This document shows, piece after piece, positions 13,776 to 24,460 of a stretch of DNA of 64,000 nucleotides (positions are counted from its first letter, which is position 1; the number at the start of each line of letters is the position of its first letter). Both the position numbers and the translations under genes were made by a program. The stretch lies in assembly GCF_000090795.2 (NCBI RefSeq), contig NW_003546308.1, positions 271,780 to 335,779 of the forward strand, given 5' to 3'. The notes below the pieces were generated by a model that was not told where the DNA came from, did not search any database, and saw nothing but the letters and a program-made list of their open reading frames with translations. The stretch comes from Amphimedon queenslandica. Taxonomy: Eukaryota > Porifera > Demospongiae > Haplosclerida > Niphatidae.

Positions 13776-15959
13776 AGGGAGAGAGGAGACAGTGTACCTG
13801 GGCTTTATCAATATTGCCTAGTTTCATGAAACAGTGTCCCATTCCTAGTCTAACAGTACCAGAACAGTTGGGATTGCTCCTCAGGGCTTTCTTGTAGCAG
13901 ACCAAAGCTCCTTTGTAATCCTTCCTGTTGAAGGAGACACAGGCTTTTCCCAATAGAGCAGGAAGATTATCAGGAGACTAGGAGAGAGAGGGAGAGGGAG
14001 AGAGAGAGGGACGGGGAGAGAGAGAGAGAGGGAGAGGGACGGGGAGAGAGAGAGAGAGGGAGAGGGACGAGGAGAGAGAGAGAGGGGGAGAGAGAGAGAG
14101 AGAGAGGGAGTGGGAGGGGGAGAGAGAGAGGGGGGGAGAGAGAGAGAGAGGGAGAGACAGAGAGAGAGAGATACATTTAGGCCCAAGTGAAAATGACATT
14201 AGTGCTGTTACTTGCTGCAATACAAAGTTGAACTGAGCTTCAGATTGACTCATCTTGTCCCCTTCAAGAAGACAGAGGTAGGCTCGACCGAGAAGATGGC
14301 GCGAATCATACATCATGATCTTATCAGCTGTACTGTACAAAAGAGTAGCCTATAGAGAGAGAGAGAGAGAGAGAGAGATGTACATGTATGATGCAGGTAA
14401 TGAAATACACAAGGTGCTTATGATGGGGGCAAACTACTATTAGTAGTTCATAAGTAATACATAGACAAAAGTCAAACATCAAAGGATGAGAACTGGAACT
14501 TAAATACAAAACAATTATGAAGCAGTTATGTCTACATGATAATAACAAGACCATGAAGTGTCTTCTTTAACAGACTACATTAATGTACTAATAGTCATAA
14601 TACCTGAGCATGTAAGGAAAGGGGATTTTGATGGATAGATAAATTAATTAAGTTATTCATAATTGAATTGGATATAGTAACTAAACAAGTAGCCAATAGT
14701 CATTACTCACGCATACAGCAGATAGGGTTCAAAGACCTTCTGATACATAATACACATGTATTTATGTTACATGGTTTTTTCCAAAAAAATGGCTCTGAAA
14801 TCACCTCAAATTTTTATTACATTTTCTGATATACATTGATGTTCTTATGCTATGTAGAAAGTTTGAGTCAATTCCGACTTCAATTTTTCAAGTTATGGCC
14901 ATTTTAAGAAATTATTAAAATTCTGAAAAATACCCAAGGCTATAGCCCATGGTTTTTTTCAAAAAATGGCTCCAAAATCACCCCAAATTTTTATTACATT
15001 TTCTGATACACATTGATGTCCTTATGCTATGTAGAAAGTTTGAGCAAATTCCGACTTCAATTTTTTAAGTTACGGCCATTTTAAGAAAATGCTAAAATTT
15101 TAAAAAATACCCAAGGCTATAGCCCATGGTTTTTTTCAAAAATTGGCTCCGAAATCACGCTAAATTTTTATTACATTTTCTGATGCACATTGATGTACTT
15201 ATGCTGCCTTCTAATTAGCATTTTATACAAAAAACACTTGTAATATTGTACATGTACTAATATTAGTATCTTGTGCAAAGCAATCTCAGGACATTCTTTT
15301 TTTTTTTTTTAAACTTACTTTAGAGAAGTATTCCTTCTTTGTTTCTTTGTCTCTCTCTTTCTTTGCCTTCTGCACATAATGGGCAGCTAATGAATCAAGA
15401 GCCATCATTTGATCCTTCTCATGGTCATCATATGAAATATTAGCATCTAAATACGTTGTGTATAACAATAATGGAATAAGATAAATGAATAAATCAATAA
15501 GTGATTAATAAATGAAATAATAATAATAATTAATGGAAGATGTACATGTAAAATTAAAAATCTTGTAACACAGAATTAATTTGATTTTATCCCCAACCTG
15601 TTCTTGACGTTTGGAGAAGTTTCTCAAACTCACTCCACTTGTCTTGTTTATAATAATGCAGCTAAAAAAAGAGAAAAAAGATACCAAATAAGTGGGTGTG
15701 GTCAATACCAAATCACCAATCGGCTTACAGCAAGTGTAACCCAAGTGTGCAACGGAGCCCGTTCATCACGAAGTATTGTGATGACCTCATCTCCCTCCGG
15801 TAGCTGGTCAATATCTAACTCTATTACCTGATTAAGGTGGTGGGCATTAAATGGAAACATATTTATTATAATCATTAACAATGATTTACACACCTCGTCT
15901 GTGTCTCTGAGCGGTATTTCTACCGATGTGGCACCTGGGAGGTAACGTGTAGAGGCCAT
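5817..15959 (-). CDS. CTR9: RNA polymerase-associated protein CTR9 (Paf1 complex TPR subunit)
   Basis: CTR9 is the tetratricopeptide scaffold of the Paf1 complex, which travels with RNA polymerase II and supports H2B ubiquitylation and H3K4 methylation. I assembled 26 exons: 15894-15959, 15729-15827, 15598-15661, 15319-15446, 14212-14349, 13798-13977, 13608-13695, 13406-13513, 12380-12607, 11965-12171, 11667-11795, 11226-11498, 10896-11081, 10634-10721, 9481-9629, 8804-8920, 8610-8755, 8472-8543, 8119-8254, 7739-7873, 7540-7622, 7424-7480, 7316-7357, 6342-6448, 6142-6280 and 5817-6024. The protein starts with the family block [11 protein letters not shown]...[14 protein letters not shown]. 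It carries TPR units throughout, then a charged Arg/Glu coiled coil, a Lys/Arg-rich segment and an acidic Ser/Glu tail ending DDDESD. The total is 3373 nt, one base too many: an extra C at the end of exon 6 shifts the frame. Without it the protein would be about 1123 residues, close to the animal length. Exon 19 ends at a GC donor. Confidence 0.96.
14760..15200. repeat. ~177-bp satellite unit, about 2.5 tandem copies in CTR9 intron 4
   Basis: Successive copies are marked by CCATGGTTTTTT about every 176-177 bp (near 14771, 14947 and 15123). Each is followed by AAATTTTTATTACATTTT, GATGTNCTTATGCT, GTAGAAAGTTTGAG and GGCCATTTTAAGAA. The same unit is arrayed in introns of WDR45 (about 36995-37745) and liprin-alpha (about 60060-61070). 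Confidence 0.9.
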
Positions 15960-16267
15960 GGCGAGGAGTATAGAGGGATTCTAGAGCCCACCTAAAGGAG
16001 AATACTCGCCCAACGATCCAACGTGGACCGGCCTATTTTATTCAAAATGGCGGAAGCACGTGAGTGCATGTGGGTTCCGATGCGTGGGCGTATATCTAGT
16101 TAATTAATTTTAATAATTTTTTATTAATCAACTAAACCAATAGTTAGTTAACGTAGCAGAAAAAATAAGCACAAACAATTGTGAGCAGCAAAAAAAAAAA
16201 TAAAAATAAAAGCACGGCAAAATATTTTAAAGCAGCAAAGTCAAGCAAGTCACAGTTAAATTGTAGC

Positions 16268-18239
16268 TTAGATGAGGTGCTGGGCAAAATCTTGAGGCAT
16301 CTCATCAATTTGTGTACTGTAATAAGTCTCAAGAGTCTTGATGGTTTGGTAGTCTCTCCTTGTAATGAGACTGATGGCTATACCTTTACGTCCAAACCTC
16401 CCGCAGCGACCGATCCTATTATAACATTTATTGAGATTCACAATGAAATGGCTTCCTGTATCTTACCTGTGTATGTAGCTATCTTTATCGTTTGGGAGAT
16501 CAAAATTACAGACCATTGAGACATGCTGAACATCAATACCTCTCTGAAGAACATCAGTAGCTATCAAAACTCTTGATGCGCCATTCCTAAACTCCTGTGA
16601 ATAATAAAAGCATGCATTGAGTGCAAGGTGAAAAAAATTAATGTACCTTCATGACCGTCTTCCTCTCTTCAGGAGTCTGATCCCCATGGATACATGATAC
16701 TGTGAAGTCCTGAGATGTCATGTGATATGCAACCATTTCAACTTTGCGTCTCGTGTTACAAAATATCATTGATTGTTCAACTGATAATGCCTATACATGG
16801 AAACATAAGTAAAGAATATACCGTAATAGTTGTGCGGAATTAATTTTTGCGCAGGCTCAAATTAACTAAAATTAATTCTACTAAATTTTATTACATCAAA
16901 TGAATTAATTTTTGCGCAGGCTCAAATTAACTAAAATTAACTCTACTAAATTTTATTAACATCAAATGAATATCAAAAAAAACTTGCAAATCTAAAAAAA
17001 TTAATTGCAATGAAAAATTTAAACTATGAAAATTTGAGGTGACAAAATAAACCAGATACAGCATAAGCTATAATATTTCAATAATAAATAAAGTTGCTTA
17101 CTTCATAAATGTCACAAATGGTGTCAAGTTTGTGCTCTTCCAGTTCAACGTCAACATAAAACTGCTTAATAGCTTCAAGAGGCACTTCTTCATTCTCAAC
17201 CAATATGTGAACGGGGTTTCTCATAAATTTCTCAGTCATCTATGTTGATTATTATCATAAAATATTATATTATTTTCTGCTGTACTTTCAAGACTTCTGG
17301 TGGGAGTGTTGCTGTCACTGCAATTGCCTGTAGGTCTGCCTTGTTGGGAAGATCAAAAAATATATCTCGGACCTGCTCTTCAAATCCTCTTGAGAGCATA
17401 ACATCAACTTCATCAAGAACAAGTATTTTGATGTGACGTGTATCCAGAGCTCCTTCAGCAATCATGTGCTTAACACGTCCTGGAGTACCTGCATGATTAA
17501 AATTAAATTACTGAATTTTCTTTCACAATGATAATAAAAGCAAAATAGATTCATAAATGGGCATGGCTCACCAACTACAACATGCACTCCAGACTGCAGT
17601 CGTTTCTTCATATCAACAACTCGCTCTCCTCCAACAACAAGGTAGGCATTCACACCAAGATAGTCACCAAGAGAGAGAACAACAGTGTGTGTCTGACGTG
17701 CCAATTCTCTTGTGGGAGACAAAATCAAAGCCTACATACATACATAATTGAGCATACATATAGATAGAGTACATATTGTCCATTCAATACATGATTATAT
17801 AGCTCTTTACCTGACAATGATGGGACTTGATATCAAGCTGCTGTAGCATTGCAATGCTAAAGGTTGCAGTCTTTCCTGTCCCAGACTGAGCCTGAGCGAC
17901 TACATCTTTTCCCTGTACACATGGAACGATTGCTCTTTGTTGGATAACAGATGGCTTTTCATAACCGTAAGCAAACACCCCTCGCAAGAGAGCATCTGAC
18001 AAGCCCATTTCTTCAAAATCATTGAAGATATTCTGTCCTTCTCCATTTTTAGCAGTAGTTTCTTTTTCAACGGCTTGCTCTTGCTTTTTCTTGAGAACAG
18101 GTGATGCAGACGGAGACCAATCAAATGAAAAATCAGTAACTTCTTTGTGGCTAGCTTTGCTCTGCTCTTCACTGATTTTTACTTGATCACTGGCCTTTTG
18201 AATTTTAGCTGTAGTTTCTTCTTTGGAATCTTTTTGCAT
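16268..18239 (-). CDS. Divergent eIF4A-family DEAD-box RNA helicase with DEVD motif and N-terminal extension
   Basis: Seven exons (17811-18239, 17572-17731, 17286-17488, 17102-17239, 16647-16790, 16467-16594, 16268-16415) total 1350 nt, giving 449 residues, with all phases consistent. The eIF4A fold is clear: a Q-motif region ([22 protein letters not shown]...IQQRA), motif I AQSGTGKT, Ia PTRELA, Ib [17 protein letters not shown] and [15 protein letters not shown]. The C-terminus is [11 protein letters not shown]...HLI. Two core motifs depart from the family: motif II reads DEVD (usually DEAD) and motif III reads TAT (usually SAT). About 95 residues of Lys/Glu/Ser-rich sequence precede the Q motif, much longer than in eIF4A1 or eIF4A3. 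It is therefore probably a lineage-specific paralogue rather than the translation factor itself. It lies about 0.3 kb upstream of CTR9 on the same strand and head-to-head with MED25. Confidence 0.9.
16838..16967. repeat. Tandem duplication of a 65-bp unit in a helicase intron
   Basis: AATTAATTTTTGCGCAGGC begins at 16838 and again at 16903. The following ~45 bp (CTCAAATTAACTAAAATTAA...) are near-identical in the two copies. The element begins just after ACCGTAATAGTTGTGCGG, which resembles the start of the MITE at 58457. Confidence 0.75.
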
Positions 18240-18534
18240 AATATGAAATAAATAGTTATGATAAAACAGCTTGAGGCTGCATTAAATAGCATGCAAAATG
18301 CAAGCTATTGTGTCATTATTACGTAGACCTTATTGCGAAATACATGATTGCGAAATAATTATGATGAATAACATTATTGCGAAATGGTACATGGTACAGA
18401 GAGATTGCGAAATAGTACGACCTCGTGTGCGCACGTGGGCTGACGCATGCGCAGTATCCCACTTCATTCCAATAAATTTTCTGGTCACTCCCTCTCAATG
18501 AACGTTGAAGAAGCTTGAGAAGGTGAGGGGGAGA
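18240..18534. promoter_or_regulatory. Divergent promoter between eIF4A-like helicase and MED25 with four ATTGCGAAAT boxes
   Basis: The start codons are 295 bp apart and point away from each other. Four exact copies of ATTGCGAAAT lie at 18332-18341, 18347-18356, 18376-18385 and 18404-18413. A CACGTG E-box lies at 18432-18437 and an NRF1-like GCATGCGC at about 18445-18452. ATTGCGAAAT resembles a C/EBP-type half site, but similar CGCGAAATTT strings occur in a MITE in this window, so the cluster may be transposon-derived. A short upstream frame (ATG at 18498, seven codons to TGA) precedes the MED25 start. Confidence 0.55.
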
Positions 18535-21500
18535 ATGGGAGTACTTAGCGAGTCTTCCAAGAGAAGACAGATAATATTTGTAGTTGATGCCTCTACAGCT
18601 CTGAGTGGCATATTCAAACACCTTCTCACGGACTATATCGTCCCGTGTATCGAGTATGTTCTACTAAATAGTTATGTTGTAAACATGGTGTAATCGTATC
18701 CATTTTATTCAGGTTCTTTAACGGTGGCCCTGTTGCAGAGAGCAATGCTGGAGCTCAGGTATGGTATTTGCTTGATTCTCTCTCTCTCCATTCATATTAA
18801 TTACCCTTGCCCCATCAGTGTGTCAATTACTATGGTGTCATTACAATCAAGCCCCTGGCCCTGTTCTCAGTTCCTTCCTGTAACTACTTTCCGCTTACCT
18901 CTAGTCCGAGCGACCTCCTTCAAAACCTTCACAATATTTGGTATGTTTTATGTCGAAACTATTTCTCAAAGAGGGAGAGAGAGAGAGGGGGGAGAGAGAG
19001 AGGATACTTTATACAAGAGACTATAAAATGTTGTTATATGTACATTTACATCTTGTCCCCTCGAGTAACATTAGTTAAACAAACAGTTGGTCAGTGCCAC
19101 CACCTCTAAACCTCCTCTGGTGGTAGGGATTAGCTCTCTTTGTCAGTCCTATTGTCACTAGAGCACTCCCTTGAAATGACAAAACTAAACCCTGACCAAT
19201 AGTTCAAACTCAATAGCATGTCATCAGCCCTGGTTCAGGCTGGTTGTATGAAAAATAAGAAATTGCAGAGTTTTGGTTTTTTATGTGTACATGTACACAC
19301 ATGTACTTGTCATCATTTCAAATATTATTATTCATCTAAAAGTACATGGTTGACTGCTAAAGTTGTTACAATTAAACCACAGAGGGCCACACAGTGGTTT
19401 TCTGATACTATATTGTGGTAGTCCTCATTTACATGTGGTCACTGGAGTCTCTCACATTATAACTTGTTTCTCTTTCGTAGCTTTGAGGGAAATATGATTG
19501 AGCATTGCTGTAGAGCTTCTGAAGGACTTGCTGCTGCTTTAGAGGTACGGCTTTAGACTTAATTTTTTTATGTTTTTTGATACTTTTAGTTCATGGAACT
19601 GACAAAGAGTATTGTCATTGGAAAGTAAATGATATTTTTAATTAAAAATCTTCCAAATCTTTTGTCTCTGCCTCTTAGTTCTGACAGCAATGAAATTGAG
19701 AAGTATTGTATATTCATCAGTAATCTTCCACCATCTTCGATGCCTGTAATGGAATCTGTTACCTATGGCAACATGTCATACATGCAGCTGGCAGAGGAAA
19801 TGGCTAAGGTACACACGTAGGCACAATAAATATAAGCTGAGATAGGAGAGAGATGCATATATTTTTAGCTAAGACTTATTTCTTTTCATTTCCAATTTTA
19901 GAATAATGTTAGTCTTTCTGTCATCACCCCAAGATGGCTCATTCCTTATGCAGACCTTTTTGTGAAGGTAGAGCAACCTACTCTTACAGTTTGTCAATCT
20001 TTGTCACAGGGAGCATTATCACCTCCATATGATAATAGCATACTCACACATGCTGATCATGCTCTTCACCCAGGCTGTATGGTTTTACTGAGAGGCTTAG
20101 ATGTTCCTTGTAAGTTACCTATTCCGCCCCCCCTCTCTCTCTCTTCCTCTCTCCCCCCCTATCTCTCTCTCTCTCTGTATTATTGAGCTGGGTTCATAAA
20201 CTTGCATTGTGGCCAGAAATGCCGTATAGTACAATAATGAAACACAAAATTAGTAGTGTTTTATTTCCCGTTGTATTATATAGCACTTCCGGTCGCAGAG
20301 TAAGTTTAAGTTAATACATTACACTGTATGCTGTTTGCATGTGTCTTTTATGATATGTGAGTAAAACCAGTTCCTTTTTGATGTGTGCACATCATTCTTC
20401 CCCTCAGCCAATTATCCTTACTCTCAATCTCATCTCTTTATGTGTCTTTGAAGATTAACATTAATTTTGTAATGATGATAGTGAATTTTGTAATAATGTA
20501 CACAGTACACGCATATATAGATTATAAACCACTTAAAAGGCTTAAGTGATGATAAGTATTCCATAATTATTCCTAATTAAATTGACTTTAATTCATAATT
20601 TTCCCGTTCTCCTGTAGCTTTAAAGGCTCGTAAAGTAAAGATAGAGCCAGACCCTCTCCCTCCCTCCTCCTCTTCCTCTGTCTCTCAGGATCCAAGCCTA
20701 ATGGCTTCTGGTTTAGAAGAAATAAAGGGAGAAATATCCGGACCTCCTTCCATATCTCAGCCTCCCTCTATCCCTTCTCTTCCTCCTCCCTCCATACCTC
20801 CTGACTCAGTAGTGAATCCGTTATCTGTCCCGCCCATTTCTAATCTTGATGCCCCACCTACCACAGCCCTCCCTCCTGCCATAAGGAAGACCTCGTCTGT
20901 CAGTTCCTTGTACGATGTTCAATCCTCGTCTTATCCTGGTCTTAAGTCCTTGAGTCCCAATGGTGTCTCCCCTAGCAACCCGGCTAGTGTTCCGGCCACC
21001 ATAAGTTCTCATCCTGATCTTGATAAACCTCCTTTGGGTATTCCTTCATCTCTTAGTTCTAGTCCTCAGACCGGTGCTGTCCCCCTCACCTCTGTCTCTC
21101 CTCAGCGACCCTCCATTTCTTCTTCCTCGTCTTTTCTCTCAGTCAATGCTAGCAATCCTTCCTATAAGTCAGTCTCTACGGTTTCTAGTGGTACCACAGG
21201 CTTTACTGATGCCACTGCTCCCATTGGTAGCTCAACTAATCCTATTCAGATTATTTCATCTCCTGGTGTTGAGAATAAGCCGTTCACTATGTCATCTGTT
21301 CCTTCGGCGACTGGAACTACCCCGTCCACTTTGTATACTCAGTCCTCCTCATCGACGACAGCTTCATCTCTAACGACTCTCCTCTCCTCATCCTCCTCCT
21401 CTTCTGTCCCCATTAGTTTCAACAGTGACGTACCACCAGTGGGTGGAGTAGGAGGTGGAGCTTCTGATAGTAATGTGACCACCTCATCGTCCTCCATACC

Positions 21501-24183
21501 AACAGCAGCTGCCCTCACAGCACAGCAGATTGTAATAGAGGCGGCCAGACAAGCAGCTAAAGGATTACCCAGTCAGGGAACGCCTGGGATCCCTCGTCCA
21601 TTTGGAGGTGTTACTACGTCCCTGCCTTCTGGGGGGCTCCCCTCGTCCAATCCCATTAACACTGGAGGGTTTACCAGTTTTCCTTCTTCAACAGCAGGTG
21701 GGTTTGGAGGACCAATAGGAGGAGGAGGAGGTCAGGGAATGATGCCATCTGGAGGACAAGGTCCCATGCAGTCTTTAAATGGCGGGGGAACAATGAACTC
21801 CGGTCAAGGGGCAATGGTAGGTCCAGTGGCTCCTAATCAAAGCTCAATGGCTTCCAATCAAGTACCAATGGCTCCTAATCATCAAGGGGGAATAGGTTCT
21901 AATCAAGGTCAGATAGGTCCTGGTCAAGGTCAGATGGGTCCTGTTCAAGGTCAGATGGGTCCTGGTCAGGGTCAAATGGGTCCCAATCAAGGTGCAATCG
22001 GGGCTGGCTCAGTTGGAGGAATGCAGCAAATGGGATCACAGCAGCAAGCAATGGGAGGAGGGCAGACTAATATTGGTGCTCAACCAGGACAACCTGCTAT
22101 ACCACAGGTGAGAGGGTGTGCATATCAAAGAGTCTCTATTCTTTTTTTCTTTTAGTTTGTTAAAATTTGGACCGGATACATTGAAGTGGCTGAACCGGTT
22201 AGTGTATCTCTCTTAGGAATTATTGGCTTGACTGATTTGTTTTTTGTTTTTAGAGACAGCAAAGGATGCAGCCAAGACAAATCCAATGTCACATGCTTGC
22301 TAATAAACCAATGGAAAACAAAGCTGAACTGTTAGTTAATGTTATGTTATGACTCTCATCTCTCCTGCTTACTCCTCTAGTAAACCTGAGCTATGGCCTC
22401 AGAAGATACTCATGTCCGTACATTTAAAGACAGTATTTGTAAGTGTGTGACCTTAATACTATCATGTTATGCACATACAATACATATGTATTACAAATCT
22501 ATGTAATATGCATGCATTCTGCAATAGTTCTATGCTGCTGTGAGGCTCAAAAAAAAATTTTTTTAGAATGCTATTAATTCAATTTATCGGATTAATCAAG
22601 CGGCTCTGAGAGTGGTCCAGTTTCAGTTCATGGAACCAGCTCAAAATGTTTATTACTTGAGGGCACTTCAGTCTAATGATGCTCAGAATAAAAAGGTATA
22701 TAGCTGCTTGATAATAAGACTATTATTTGCATTCCTCCTTCTTCCCATAGATTGCTATTGTTAAGATCCCTATCACCAATGCCAATCCGCAGTGCCCCAT
22801 CAAAGCTTTCTTCATCATTTGGAATGAAAAAACACGTCAGTTTACTGGCCTAATACCATTAGATCAGGTATGCAAGCAATTTTCCTTGAATTTCCTATGA
22901 AATACTTGTATGTTAGCGTGTAGTTGTACAGCTTTACTATTATTCATGATATTTCTATTAGGATACCTTTGTGATGGCACTCAAGCAAGCAATGAAAATA
23001 CAGCAACAGCAGCAGATGGTATGAGATGTAGTCATTATGACTAGTAATGTTAAGAGAGAGGGAGGGAGAGAGAAAAGAGGACATAGTTCAAGTTCTACTA
23101 AGACATTAACATCATTTTTTAATTATTTTTTCTATTTTATAGGCTGGAGGTAACCCTGGTATGCAGATGGGTGGTGCAGGGGGTGGAGCTGGGGGTGGAG
23201 CTTATATGCCCCAGCAGCAACAACAAGGAGGAGGAGGAGGAGGAGGTGGTGGTTTGCAGCATACGGGAGGAGGCATGGGACCAGGAGGAGGAGGGTATCC
23301 TCAACAAACTACGTCACAGCAGCAAATGTTTGGAGGACAGCAGGTAAGAATGTACATGTACCAGGGAAGTATGGCTGTATCATAATTTTTTGAGCTGTAA
23401 GCCCATGGGTCTCCACCAATATATTATTTATGCTATCTTAAAGCTGAAGCATTAATAATTAATTTTATTAATCCTTTTTAGTCTTTTAATCAAGCCCCAC
23501 CAACTTCAACTATGCACCAGTTACCTGCCTCAACAGCTCCAATGACTGCTTCAATGGGTTTCAACTCGTCTCAAGGAGGAACCTCTAGTGTCCAACCTCC
23601 TTCAGCTTCAGGGGGCATCAGTCATCAGTCCATGAATTCTATGACAGCTCCGCCCATATCCTCTAATAGTATGGTGGGCGGGGCAGGGGGAGGAGCCCCA
23701 ACGAGCAACCAGCAGCAGATGCTAAACGCTTTGCAAAATAACGAAAAGTTTAGAATTGCGTATGAGAATGCTAACCCAGAGCAGAAACAGGTAAGATATC
23801 AAGACATGTACATGTAATAAAGGCACAATTATACACATGGGGATCCCTTGTTTACTTTTTATTCCTTTCTAAAGGCATTTCTTAATAAACTCGACCTGAA
23901 ACATTTTCAATTTCAACAACAACAACAGCAACAACAACAACAATATCAACAACAACAACAACAATTCCAACAACAACAACAGCAATCCTACCAACCAGGG
24001 GGAGGGCAGTACCCTCCGCCCACACAAAACATGTACAACATGTCGTCCAATCAGATGCCTCAGTCAATGGGGATGCAACATGTTCCAGGTCCCCAGCAGA
24101 TGGTGCGGCAAGGTGGGGTAGTGCCTCAGTCCCAGTATCCTGCTGGCTCTGGGACGGCACCTAATGACTTGTTCACTCTTTGA
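18535..24183 (+). CDS. MED25: Mediator complex subunit 25
   Basis: MED25 is a metazoan/plant Mediator tail subunit that binds activators through its ACID/PTOV domain. Seventeen exons give 3513 nt (1170 residues): 18535-18653, 18713-18758, 18819-18940, 19481-19544, 19590-19624 (a 35-nt microexon needed to keep frame), 19679-19808, 19902-20109, 20618-22107, 22156-22197, 22254-22330, 22381-22438, 22567-22695, 22751-22867, 22962-23018, 23143-23343, 23482-23790 and 23875-24183. Residues about 1-240 form the von Willebrand A domain (IIFVVDASTAL, IEFFNGGP). A long Ser/Pro-rich linker follows, then Gly/Gln repeats of the type GQGQMGP. The ACID domain runs from KPELWPQKILM through FFIIWNEKTRQFTGLIPLDQ. 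The tail is Gln-rich, with runs coded mostly by CAA. A sumoylation-type VKIEPD occurs early in exon 8. The start at 18535 immediately precedes the vWA domain. Confidence 0.95.
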
Positions 24184-24328
24184 TGGTTTAATTTTGATGA
24201 TATTTTTTTTCAAAGAATGCGAGACTGTATTTTTTTGTATAAAACAATTATTATTATTATTATTGTTTTAATCTAATCAAATTAATACTAGCCCCCAACC
24301 TTGACCACTTTCTCCTTGTTATTTTGTA

Positions 24329-24367
24329 TTTATTTAATTAAAAAAAACAACATTTTTGAATAATAAA
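24329..24367. terminator. Polyadenylation signals of convergent MED25 and TRAF-like A
   Basis: AATAAA on the plus strand at 24362-24367 lies 179 bp after the MED25 stop. AATAAA on the minus strand (plus-strand TTTATT, 24329-24334) lies about 130 bp after the TRAF-like A stop. The order implies that the two transcripts overlap at their 3' ends. Confidence 0.5.
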
Positions 24368-24460
24368 ACTAAGACTATAATTATAGTAATACTGCTATTG
24401 TTTAATGGTATTGGTATAATAGGCAAAAATGAAAAAAAACTAATAAAAAAGCAACAAGAT

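Noticed and set aside
17400-17410. DEVD in the helicase as a caspase cleavage site
   Set aside because: It is the Walker B position in the folded core, so cleavage is unlikely; it is treated as a motif II variant.
19545-19678. Apparent frameshift between MED25 vWA exons
   Set aside because: Resolved by a 35-nt microexon at 19590-19624 (FMELTKSIVIG), after which all 17 exons sum to a multiple of three.
20821-21373. Open frames on both strands inside MED25 exon 8
   Set aside because: They are shadows of the Ser/Pro-rich MED25 linker with no homology.
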